From Jaltomata sinuosa (Eukaryota > Streptophyta > Magnoliopsida > Solanales > Solanaceae), in assembly GCA_003996215.1 (NCBI GenBank), contig QJPP01003504.1:23501-87500 (forward strand): a stretch of 64,000 nt of DNA. The letters are read 5' to 3'. Of this stretch, positions 35,871-47,032 are shown piece by piece. The translations under genes and the position numbers were made by a program. Below the pieces are notes generated by a model. That model ran no database searches and was not told the origin of the DNA. It worked only from the letters and a program-made list of their open reading frames with translations. Every line of letters begins with the position of its first letter. Positions within the stretch are counted from its first letter, which is position 1.

Positions 35871-36990
35871 TTACTTATCCAAAATGTCTACTGCTGAAAA
35901 ATTAAATACGATCTCTTTCTATACCTCACAAGCAGCAGCTAGTTCCGGGCTTCATTTGCAAGCCTCACAAATAATCTCATTACCTTCCCGAGCAAGATCA
36001 CGTCCTTCATTACGAGCTTTTACACATGCTTCTAGAGCTACTCGATTAGCTACGGCACCTGGTGCATTACCCCAAGGATGTCCTAAAGTTTCTCCACCGA
36101 ACTATAGTACGAAATCATCCCCAAAGATCTCGGTCAGAGCAGGCATATGCCAAACGTGAATACCTCCTGAAGCCACAAATAGAACACCTAGTAAAGAGAC
36201 CCAATCTTGAGTGAAATAAATACCGCAACTTCGATATTGTTCAACAAAATCATCACGCAGTAAATCAACAAAGCCCAAAGTTATGTCTCTTTCACCTTCA
36301 AGTTTACCTACTAAGGTACCAGAGTGAATATGAACTCCACCAGACATACGTAATGCTTTTGCTAATACCCGGAAGTGGATACCATGATTCTTATGTCTAT
36401 CAATAACCGCATGCATTGCATGGTGGATGTGAAGAATTAGACCATTATCTCAGCAATAATGAGCCAAGCTAGTATTTGCAGTGAATCCCCCCATTAAGTA
36501 GTCATGCATTACGATTGGAACGCCCAATTGTCTAGCAAATATAGCTCTTATGATCATTTCTTCGCATGTACCTGTAGTAGTATTCAAGTAATGCCCTTTG
36601 ATTTCACCTGTTTCAGCCTGTGCTTTAAAAAGTGCTTCGGCACAAAATAAGAAACTATCTCTCAAAGGCATAAATAGTTGTGAGTTCACATTCTCATCAT
36701 CTTTGGTAAAATCAAGTCCACCGCGAAGACATTCATAAACAGCTCTACCGTAGTTTTTAGCAGATAACCCCAATTTAGGTTTAATAGTACATCCTAACAG
36801 GGGATGACCATACTTGTTTAATTTATCTCTTTCAACTTGGATCCCATGAGGTGGACCTTGGAAAGTTTTAACATAAGCAGGAGGGATTCACAGATCTTCC
36901 AGAAGTAGAGCACGCAGGGCTTTGAACCCAAATACATTACCTACAATGGAAGTAAACATATTGGTAATGGAACCTTCTTGTGCATAAGTG
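35871..36990 (-). pseudogene. rbcL: rbcL pseudogene, 5'-truncated (Rubisco large subunit)
   Basis: About 1.12 kb of the usual 1.43 kb. Roughly the first 104 codons are missing, and similarity begins at EGSITNMFTSIVGNVFG near 36990. The remaining frame has no indels but five premature stops: in EDL*IPPAY (about 36890), HYC*DNG (36450), DFVL*FGG (36102), EACK*SPEL and CEV*KEI. Each fits a C-to-T or G-to-A change (CGA to TGA, CAG to TAG, TGG to TGA/TAG), although the first may involve two changes. Catalytic regions are still readable: the TIKPKLGL lysine, GGLDFTKDDEN (the lysine carbamylated in active enzyme) and SGTLVGKLEGER. The frame ends at the normal stop after AVDILDK. Confidence 0.96.
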
Positions 36991-38121
36991 TCATTTAGAA
37001 CTTGCCCCAAATGTGATTCAAGGCAAAATTCTAGGTGTAACCAAGCTTGGAAAATGACCTTAGGCCCTTTTTGATAGCCACTTCACTCAAATGACCTCCC
37101 AATGACATCAAATCCTAGTGAACCCCATTGAGCTTGTGACCATTCTTTGACACCTTTGTAAAACCTTGACCTTTTTGGAACCTCTAGCTTTGCAGCCATC
37201 CTCCCTAATTGCTTGAAAATGAAATATAGGCTAAAAGCCTAAGTTTTGGGGGGAAACAAAAGATGACATAGGCAAATGCCTAATTTTGGGGGTGCATGTG
37301 ATCAAATGAGGAGAAGAAAAGGAATGCACTTCAAGTGAAAGGTAGCACCTTGATTGAAGAATTGAAAATTGCTCCAAAAGATCAATCCAAATGAGCAAAT
37401 TGAAAAGCAAAAATAGGTGCTACCAAGTGAAGGTGATATAAGGTGTGAATGATCATGAGGTAAAAAGGAGAAATTTTGGGTTGTGTGAGGGAGAAATAAG
37501 GTGAAGTTGAAAATTGAAAAAAAAATTGTGAGCGGCATTTGAAATGAAAAACGAAGAGCATTAGGGAGGTGTAGTCACTTGAACCAAATTAAATCCTTAC
37601 CTTAGCCCTAGCTAACATTATAACCCGCAAGTCCTTGGTGATTCCGCACTTGGCTACCCTACATTTGTGGCAATTTACATGAAGGGAAAGCCTATGGTTC
37701 GATGCGCATGTACTTGAACTTCCTTGATAGAGTGAGAGTCTTCGTGGTTCTCTTATAATCCCATGGTTAAGAATTGAATAATTGTGAGTGGGATTCTCTC
37801 TTGTGGTGAGTGGCATCAAGCACTCGAATTGAAGCATAGAGTCTCTATTTCAATTGAGGGGAATGAATGAGACAAGTTATGTGGTGAATCTCGAGGCAAA
37901 CCTTAAATGTTCAAGAAATAAAAAGTTTTGAAATGAGCAATTGCCTGGAGCATGTGGGGGTCCAAATTAAGATAAGAATAGTAGTTGAGTCTTTTGTTTG
38001 CTTTTTTTTCTTAAATTTTTAGTGTAGAATAGTTTTTGTTCATTAATTGAGTCTTAGCATAATTCATTCCTTGACATGTGAGTATCTTGCTTGAGGACAA
38101 GCAATAGTTCAAGTTTGGGGG
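36991..38121 (+). other. 3' non-coding part of a Tat/Athila-like Ty3/gypsy element, with polypurine tract
   Basis: No gene recognised. The right end reads ttgaggacaagcaatagttc then aagtttggggg (38111-38121), the characteristic sequence before the 3' LTR of plant Tat/Athila/Ogre elements. The left boundary with the plastid insertion is only approximate. Confidence 0.65.
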
Positions 38122-39635
38122 TTCGATAAGTCGGTAATCTACCAACTTATTGAGCCTATATCCATGAATTATTGCTACGTTTTGAATTGATTTAGGGGTT
38201 CTTATGGACTTTATTGATGTCTGTGCAGGTACTTTTGATAGAAGAGGAGAAACAAGGATATGGACTCAAAAAGAGCCAAAAAGGAGCTAAGTGTGAAGAG
38301 TTGAGAAAAGCTAGAGAATCTGTCGAGAGGTGCGGTGGCTGTGCGACACGCATAAGCCGAGGTGCGGTTCGCATCTCCTCCGCATAAAGCTGTAAAAATG
38401 ACTGAAGATTCTGCTACGGCATGCGGTTGTTATGCGACGCGCACATCTCGTGGTGCGAAATGCATCACCTTTCGCACAAAGCCTACTTAAGTGGCTGAAG
38501 TCACTGGTCAACTTAAAGTAGGTGTGCGATGCGCACACTGCGACGTGCGAACCGCACGCCGCATCACACACCACCCGAAGGGCAATTTTGTCCTAAATTT
38601 ATGTGACGATTTTGGGAACATATAAAAGGCAATTTTAGGATTGTTTTGTATATACAATTTTGAGCAGAGAATTTTAGTAGAGAACTTGAAGATATTTTTG
38701 TCTTGTAAACACTTTTCTCCATCTTTATTGAGAGAGGGTTTGCAATCCAATCTTTTGGTTAACAAATTGTGTACCTAATTTGACTCTAGAACTTGAGAAT
38801 CAACTACAATGGATGGGAATTTGATTTACCTAGCTGGTATATCTTCTCCCCGTTCTATGAGTGGCTAATTTCTCTTGTCTAGGGGTGTATTGATGATGGG
38901 TGTGTAGCTAATGGGTGTGGGTGTTGCTAATTCGCTTTTATAATTGCTTATTTGATATGAGTCTAGTAATTTCACCATGTTTTAATATAATATTTCTGGT
39001 TGCAAACATGAATTTACCTTACTTGGCTATGTAATTGTTCGAGAGAGAATTTTGTAGTTGTGGATGTGAAATTGCTAGTGGGTACTTGGGAATCCACTTA
39101 GATTGGAGGATAGACATAGCTCCATTCGATGAATCTCCCATTTAAGGGTCCGAGCTAGAGATAGGACGACCTCCCCAACTAAATGTTGGTTGGTTATTTA
39201 GCACACCGAATGATGTTCCAACCAAAATCATTGGATATGTGGATGTTGATCGAGAGATAGCATTCCACAACTTATGACCAACACTACCCGTGTCAATAGG
39301 TGAGAATTTAAGTGAACTAGTGACTACCATATCCTATAGCGAATGCACCATCGGAAATGCACCCCTAGTCATCTAGTTCTTATAGGTACACCCATTTTGA
39401 TTTTATAGTTTTTAATTGAATTGAGTTAGTAGTGACCACTTTCCCAATTAACCCATTTTATTGCTTTGGTTTTGTCGAACAACTACTCTCACTTTGAAAT
39501 CACTTCGCACAATCTCTAATGAGCTAAATCTGGTCCATTGGGTATGACCCCAACATCCCTTGGGTTTATAAATTTTGTTTTGACTACGCGATCGTCGTGA
39601 CCTCCTAATTGGAGAGCCACGATTTGAGCGTTCAT
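38122..39635 (+). repeat. LTR of a Tat/Athila-like Ty3/gypsy element
   Basis: Begins around cgataagtcggtaatc just after the polypurine tract, as the 3' LTRs of this group do (family knowledge). It has a CG-rich word block at 38320-38580 (gtgcggttcgcat, tgcgacacgc), a TATA box at 38621, and ends near gagcgttcatca. At 39636 it abuts element D directly. No partner LTR is in the window. Confidence 0.7.
38621..38628 (+). promoter_or_regulatory. TATA box in the Tat/Athila-like LTR
   Basis: TATAAAAG, about 500 bp into the LTR and just after the U3 word cluster, in the right place and strand to drive element transcription. Confidence 0.6.
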
Positions 39636-42600
39636 CAAGCACGCATAACAAGGATAAAAATTAGAAGAAGGTAAAGAAGGCATAGCAAAAATAAGGCAGC
39701 CTGAATATATACATAAAACTACACCATCCCACGACCTGGTATCACAAGTATCGAAGCCGCTACTAAAAATATACAAAGTACAAGAGAGAGCAAAAGTATA
39801 ATATACAACAATATCCGTGTATACAAAAGAGTCAACCATGCAGAAAGAAGAGATATAGCCAAGCCCTGATCACCAGTAGCTCACCATATGTCTCGAATAT
39901 CCCAGAAGCTGCACAAAATCCCTATGTCAATGGCGATGGCCCATACTAGGATCTGCACCATGAAGATGCCGAAGTGTAATATGAGCACAGAATGCATAAC
40001 CAAATGGTATCGATTCGACATTATAGGCCGACTTGGCACATATAAAATGTAAAAGTAGTAGATAGCAGATAGGGGAAGAAAATGGTCACATAAGAAAATA
40101 GAGTGAAGTACATGGAAGCTGGCAACAAATGGAAGGACTAAAAGAATACAAGTGTACTAAGCTAGGCACATAATATGTATCACAGAAAACAGATATAAGA
40201 GTAAAGAATGCACCCGAGTCCTTGCGGTAACAGTAAATAATGAAAGCATAACGAATCGGGCGGTGTATCTATAAGATCAAATAAAAGGAGCGAAAGAAAG
40301 GCAACTAAACATAAACATGCTAATAATACATCTCATAAGGTAAGGATGATCGAAAATCAAACTAGCAGGTAACTATATTAGGAAGAAGTAAAACTAATCT
40401 ACCTACAATCCTAATAAGCGCCCATATACTCGAGGAATACATACAAGTGAACACAAACCTTATCGGCATCCCATACTACCAGAGAGTACACTCAGCAAAT
40501 AGAAAACTAAGGGTGGAATCGTGCAAAAATAAATGATATGATATGGTATGCCAGTGGTACCGTATGCACCTCCTCCGGTGCTCATAGGCCCAACAGGTAG
40601 GACCAATGGAAGGGTTGCCCTCGTATACCTCTACTCCCCCGTATACCCCGCCTCCGGCACTCTCAGCCCATAGCACCTAATCGGCAAGGTCCATGGAGGT
40701 CTCCGCGACCACATACCAACTCTCAAGATCTCATCATGTGTGCCTAGAGTCTATCCGGGTCTATAATCAGTAATAAAACCATGTCTAGTGCTCAGCCCGA
40801 CATAGTCTAGTATCATCTAAGGTACCAGTGTTAAAAACCAAAATTTAATCCCTTTTACTTTAAGAAGATCCATTAAACTAGTTTTAAGTCCATTTATAGC
40901 CATTAATAACTTAAACTGGGCCCTCGGGGCCATGCAAGGTTAGAAAACCCGGTGATAGTCAGGCTTGCAGGCCTGTAGAATTAATAAACCGATGCAAAAA
41001 AACTCTTTTCATGACGATGATATGCTCAGATACAACCAACAACTCAATATCAACCTACTGACTCTGCACATGCTCAATCCGCTCTACATATAGATAACAA
41101 GCTATCAATTGCGAATTAATATCCAAGACTCACGGACACTTCCCAAATATCCCACTAACTATGGTCCAGAGGCATATGCAAAGGTCATTCAGGGTCGAAG
41201 GGGTAATACTACCGTACTAGATCAAATATTTAAGTGGGAGAAATAAAAATGGACAACAAGGAAGAGGAAAAGTTCTGGGGGTGCCAACCTAGTAATCCCA
41301 ACACAATAATGAGTTAAATAGTACAATTACATTCTATATAGGCCAAGTCTAAGATCGGTTAACCATAGCCTACCTGGCATCCGATGATAATTTGCTGGAA
41401 AGACGTCGTCAGATCCTAAACTGCTCTGAGAAGACCAACTAGTGATCAAACTATTAAAAACATAATCTACTTATCAATACAAAGAAAACAACACCCATAA
41501 TGCTAAAAATTAGCCGAGTCAAAAATCTGGGTAAAAATTAGGCTTGTGGGCCCCGCAACCTAAAATTGAAAATGGAAATTACCACGAGTTTATCAATGCT
41601 TCAAGGAACACCTGCTCAAAAATTGAGCATAATTAGGGTAACGAAAGGGCCTAAAAAAGCCCCTAAATCCCAAGAACAAATTAGGAATCAATCAAAGAAT
41701 TAGCGGAATTAAAGGTTAGAAACTTACAATAGACGACGATAAAATTACCATGGGCATGGAAAAAGGTCACCCTAACACTCTAAGAAGAATCCGTTCTGAA
41801 TGTTGAGCTTAGAGTTCTAAAGAAATGGTGGAAAGTCATTTTGAAACTTAGCAAAATGAAGTAGAAGACACACTTACCATTGATCGACGCACCTATAAAC
41901 ATATTTACGCAGTTGCATTGCCGCAGTGGCGACCAGACCACCGCAGGGGCTGTGGTCAACTAATCCTCCAACCCCTCAGGTGCTGTTCAAATGCCGCAAG
42001 GGAGGCACCACAGGGGTGGGAGAATAAGTACAGGTGCTCCCCCAGCTGATGCTACCAGGACCATAGGTGCGTCACTCACAGTGCAAAGAAGGCTGGACAG
42101 GCGCGACCAAAGCACCGCAGCCGCACCCATACGCGAACCAGAAGCAACCAGCTGCAAACAAAACTAAAATTTCCTATGATCACACCCTCGAGTATCATCC
42201 GGAGACCCGCGCATGCAAATGGACTATCCTACCCTACCAAAAATGGCATTACAGACTCAATAGAATCGATGAAACTCCCAACAAAGATTGTTTCAAAGAA
42301 AAATGGGCCCTGAAACCTAAAAACCATCTTAAAAAAATAGAACCCAACAACCCAAAATGAGTTTGGAAGCCTGAGATACCCGAACCAAAGGTCCTTCTAG
42401 CCCAAAGTTGACATTCCAAAGCTAACCGCGCTAACAAAATTTCCATCAAAGTTGTCATTTACAAATGTTGACCAAAGTCAAACCTCCAACTCCAACTTGC
42501 CTAAAATCTTAGAAAGTGAGACAGAACTATACCGAAAGGTCTTAGGACCCGACCAAGGGTCCAACTAGACTAAAATCAATGCTCGGATCTAACAGAACTA

Positions 42601-42822
42601 TCAGAATTTGATTCTGAGCTTGCTTGTTAAGAATGTTAACTAAAGTCAATGATTTCCTTAGTTGAGCCTCTAAAATAGGGAAATTGTCAAAATGACCAAG
42701 CAAACCACTCGGGAACCAAACCACCAGTCCCAGTAAGTCATAAATGATATGGGGCCGCTACAGGTAACCTCTAAGAGTACAAAGAAAACAAAAATGCAAA
42801 TATGACCAGAAAGGTCATTACA
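39636..42822 (-). repeat. Element D left LTR (3' LTR in element orientation), end-truncated
   Basis: Aligns with about 54519-57674 of the right LTR and ends in TTACA at 42822. The first 98 bp or so found in the partner are absent at the 39636 side. A U3 word block lies at about 41905-42120 (ccgcaggggctgtggtcaac and variants). Confidence 0.88.
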
Positions 42823-42875
42823 TCATCCACTACTAAAAAGGACTTTCGTCCTCGAAAGACAGGAAAAGGGAATAC
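42823..42875 (-). other. Element D polypurine tract region
   Basis: The minus strand reads cgaggacgaaagtccttttt then a short spacer to the LTR. Purine-rich, and equivalent in place to the tracts of A-C, though the sequence differs. Confidence 0.6.
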
Positions 42876-42879
42876 CTGA

Positions 42880-44008
42880 AGGCTCAAAGAACTATGGATA
42901 CTAATCCTGCATCTCTCTCTTGGTCTCCCATGTAGCCTTTTTGATCGGACGGTACCTCCACTGAACCTTAATCACAGGAATCTCTTTGGACCTTAATTTC
43001 CTGACATCTCTAGCTGGAATAGCTATTTGCTACTCCACAAAACCAAACTCTCATCTAACTACACAGAATCCCATCGTAGCACATGTGACTCATCAGGAAA
43101 ATAACGGTGTGACATAGATACATAAAAGACTGGGTAAATAGCTGAGAACATAGGAGGCAAAGCTAGATAATAAGCAACATCACCAATCCTTTGAAGAATC
43201 TTAAATGGCCCAATGTACCTAGGGATGAACTTGCCCCGCCTGCCAAATCTCATCATGCCCTTCATGGGTGATACTTAATGAAATACCCGATCACCAACAC
43301 TAATCTATAAGACACAAAGTCTATGGTCTGCGTAGCTCTTCTGCCTACTCTGGGCTATCCAAAGTCTATCCTGAATCAACTGAACTTTGTCTAAGGAATC
43401 ATGAAGTAGGTCTATAGTCTGCGACCAGGACTCAAAACCATCAAACCAACCCACATGCAATCTATAATGCCTCAAAAGGCGCCATGCAAATACTCGAGTG
43501 ATAACTATTATTATAAGCAAACTCTGCCAAAGGCATGTACTAATCCCATGAACCCCTTAAATTAAGAACACAAGCCTGTAACATATCCTCCAGGACCTAG
43601 ATAATCCTCTCGGACTGGCCATTTGTCTGAGGATAAAATGTAGTGCTGAGCTAAACCTCTATACCCATCTCTCACTGAATAGTCCTCCATAAATGGGATG
43701 TAAACTGAGTATCGCAGTCTGAAAGATTAAAGTTAGAACCCCATGCAAACAGACAACCTCATGGAGATAGATCTGAGCCAACCTCTCTACACTATAGGAA
43801 GAATAAACTGGCAAAAAGTGTGCAGACTTAGTCAGCCTATCGATAATAACCCAAATCGAGTTAAACCCTCGAGAAGTGTGTGGTAACCATGCTATGAAGT
43901 CCATAGTGGCCTCTTCCCACTTCTACTCAGGAATGGAAAGTCTTTGCATCAATCCACAAGGTCAATTGTGCTCAAACTAAACATTCTTGTAGTTCAAGCA
44001 TTGAGATA
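42880..44008 (-). pseudogene. Element D integrase core and chromodomain-like tail, broken (downstream half)
   Basis: On the minus strand the open piece 43904-43659 has MDFIAWLPHTSRGFNSIWVI (first catalytic aspartate region), then a frameshift near the SDRG motif. 43520-43305 has the region after the third acid, ending QSRQKSYADHR. 43265-43059 has MKGMMRFGRRGKFIPRYIGPFKI, the GPF module. Beyond it (about 43020-42890) a chromodomain-like block is readable (LRSKEIPVIKVQWR, ATWETKREMQ), followed by stops. The insertion at 44014 separates it from the rest of integrase. Confidence 0.82.
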
Positions 44009-44013
44009 CAAAC

Positions 44014-47000
44014 TGTCACGACCCGATTTCTCGGTCATAATGGCACCTACAACCCCCCAGTAGGCGAACCAATTCCCATAGCCCAGGACAGTTAGTAATG
44101 GGCTACTATCTAACAAATAAGCGGAAGAATAGTTTAATAAGCAAAAGTAAGAGAGTAAGATGAGGAGAATAGATAAAAGGAGTATATATATATACATATG
44201 CGGAAACTAAACCAAACCCCAAGACCTGGTATCATAGTATAGAGCCAAAACTACATACATGGAGTGCAAATGATCCAAACAATATATACAGATGTCTCTA
44301 AATGGTAATAGAGTACATGAAGCAAAAGATAAACTAAAACTAAGCTCCGATCGCCAAGAGCTCACCCTCAGTCTGAAGTAGTCCCCAACAGATCTCCAAG
44401 CATAAATCACAGCGATCTAACGGCGATGGCCCACGCTAGGATCTGCTCCCTAAGATGCAGGGGGTAGGGTAAGCACCAAATGCGAAGCATAAGGTACCCA
44501 GTAGGTATCATAGGCCGACTGGGCACATATATGATAAAAGCGTAGTAACAGACAAAATAGAAGCAAGTAGTCACAGAAATCAACGAAAGGTACACAGGAA
44601 CTAGCCCAGAGGGAAATCAACAGAACCACATGTGAGGCCAGCAAGCAAAATATATACAACATAGGCACAGGTGAAAGTAAGAAACAACGCACCTGGGGTC
44701 TTTGCAATAACAGTGTATACATAATAAGTTTACGAAATGGACGGTATACCGGTAACCTCAAGTGTAAGAAGAAGAGAGAAAGAGTAATGATAGGCATGCT
44801 TAGAGACATGAATCAAGCCAAACTAATCATATCAATCTCAAATCCAGAACCTAACAGTCTAGCAGTAACCAATTTCATAATTAACCGTAACAGGGAACAA
44901 TTCTACAAGTAAATAGCAAGAGTCTACCTACAGTCCCCCGGCCGCCCATACAACCGAGGAACACAAACCAGTGAAAACAAACCCTCCGGCATCCCATACT
45001 ACCGGAGCGTACAATCAACAAACAACAAAAAAGGGTGGAGCCTCAAACAATGAATGATATGATGCATGAAGATCTCAAGTGAAATGGTATCCTTGTATGT
45101 ACCTCCTCCGGTGCCGATCCGGCCCAGCAGGTAGGTTCCATGGAAGGAAACTGCCCGTATACCTCTACTCCACCGTATACCCTTCCTCCGGCACACGCAG
45201 CCCGAAGCCCCAGGCCCGGATGGCAAGGTCCATGGAGGTCCCTGACCCCATACTAAAACTCAGTATCAAAACATGTCATCCGGAAGCAAGTCCGGGTTCA
45301 AGATAGAGACACAGTCTCGAATATGCATGCCCAGACCCTGTCCAGGACTAAAGTAATAGGAAAATATCTCAAAACAAAAACCCCTCCAAGGATGCCCGGG
45401 CATAACCGGGTCTAAATAGTAGAAAGTCATCTCGGGTGCTCGGTCCGACCGAGGCTAAAATTATCTCAAATAGCAAGAAAACTCAACTAGCACCCCGGCC
45501 CTGCCGAGTCTAGCGTTAATCATAAAACTGGTGATTTAAATCATAATTTTACTTTCTTTTACCCAAGAATATTCACAAGTTAAATCAAACCATTTCCAAA
45601 TTATTTCCATAAAAAATGGGCCCCCGGGCCATGCAAGGTTTAGAAAATAGTGTCCGTAGGCCCGAAGCCCAAACCGTAGTAAAACATGTATAAAACCTCT
45701 TTATATGCATGGAAATGGTATGATCAAACATAATAGCTGCCCAGCAGCTCACAATCAACCTATCGACCCTGCACAGGCCCACAGCTACTCAGCAAGCATA
45801 ACCAGCCTAGAAGGATAATTCTATGCCCGGGACTCGCGGACATTCCCAAAATCCCACCTTCTATGTTCCAGAGTCAACAAGGCCTCACAGGACCCCAAGG
45901 GTAAATAAAATATATCGGCAAGTACTACAAGCAACGGAGGAACAAAAGTAGGCGGACATGAATAAAGCGGTCGAGGTCTGTGGTACCAACCTAGTAAACC
46001 AACCCAAGGATGCCCATTAATACAATTTTATCCTATATATGCGGAGTTTAGGGAAACTAAACCGTAACCTACCTGTCGTCCGATGACAAGCTTGAACCTC
46101 TCCGAAAAATCCCCAACACGAAATCAAACTCGAACTCGGGCTTGAATAACTCGACGTAGATAATTGATTTCTCTTTTCAGTGATCAAATATAAGAACAAA
46201 ACAAGAACAAAATGCTTTCTCCACCAAATGTCTTTGTCCGCCTAAGCATGTAAGTGAACAATTTTAAATATTTGAGAGAATATTAAGTACATAAAGTTAA
46301 TGGCTATGTAGGGTAATAATGTGTATATATATACTACCACATACTGCCAACCTTGTTGTACAATGCCTCCACTTCAACGTGGAAGTGGAGGTGGCAACCA
46401 ATTCGTCCCGTTAAGTATATACTCGGGTATTGCATAAATTCGTGGTAAAATATATATAACTTTTTGAATATACCATAATTAATAGAAAATCATTTCAAAT
46501 AAAACCTACTATATTATAATAATAATTTTCAACATTACTAAATTTACTATCTCCGTTAAAATATTACAATGTATAAAAACCTTATAAAATAAATACATAT
46601 ACAATTATATCGTAACAAAAATATTTTTCATAAACTTTTAAAATATTTTAAAAAGGTAATAATAATATAACTTTTTACCAAATTCAACTTTCAAATAAAT
46701 TATTTTCAAATACACGCGATGTTAATAAATTCTCAAACTTAGGCTCGCAATTCACCAACGCACGATTTTGATACTCAAGAACTCTCTTGGAATCCTCCCT
46801 TATGTTTTCTCACTGTTTCAGATCTGAAATTGCATTTTAAAATGTGAAGTTGAGGCTTTAAATCGGTTTTGACCCGACCCGGTTCGCGACCCGGTTCGCA
46901 ACCCGGTTTCTGCCAGACAGTCCGCGGTAAAACAGTCATAACTTTTTACTCCAAGATCAGTTGGACGTGAGGTTTTGTGCGTTGAAAACTAGACTCATAG

Positions 47001-47032
47001 ACCTTAGATTTGGTATTTCGGGAGACTTCTAA
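44014..47032 (-). repeat. Solo LTR 1, first piece (family E)
   Basis: Begins TGTCACGACCC at 44014 and runs to the target site tctaa (47028-47032) of the nested solo LTR 2. It continues at 50158 and ends TTACA at 50400. Total length without the insert is about 3.26 kb. Flanking copies caaac at 44009-44013 and 50401-50405 are a perfect 5-bp duplication. There is no internal domain, so this is a solo LTR left by LTR-LTR recombination. Related to, but distinct from, the LTR of D. Confidence 0.9.

Larger units (their letters stand above)
28510..36990 (-). other. NUPT 1: nuclear insertion of plastid DNA (rbcL to downstream of petA)
   Basis: On the minus strand the order is rbcL (5'-truncated), accD, psaI, ycf4, cemA, petA and then the petA downstream spacer. 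This is exactly the plastome order in Solanaceae and many other dicots, with spacers of expected size, so one contiguous fragment of about 8.5 kb was inserted. The reading frames are broken, and nuclear LTR DNA lies on both sides, so it is neither a functional plastome nor simple contamination. Both edges are approximate. No target-site duplication was seen, as is usual for end-joining insertion. Confidence 0.94.

Noticed and set aside
28510..36990. Functional plastid genes or plastome contamination in the assembly
   Set aside because: rbcL, accD, ycf4, cemA and petA all carry stops or frameshifts, rbcL is truncated, and nuclear LTR DNA flanks the block.
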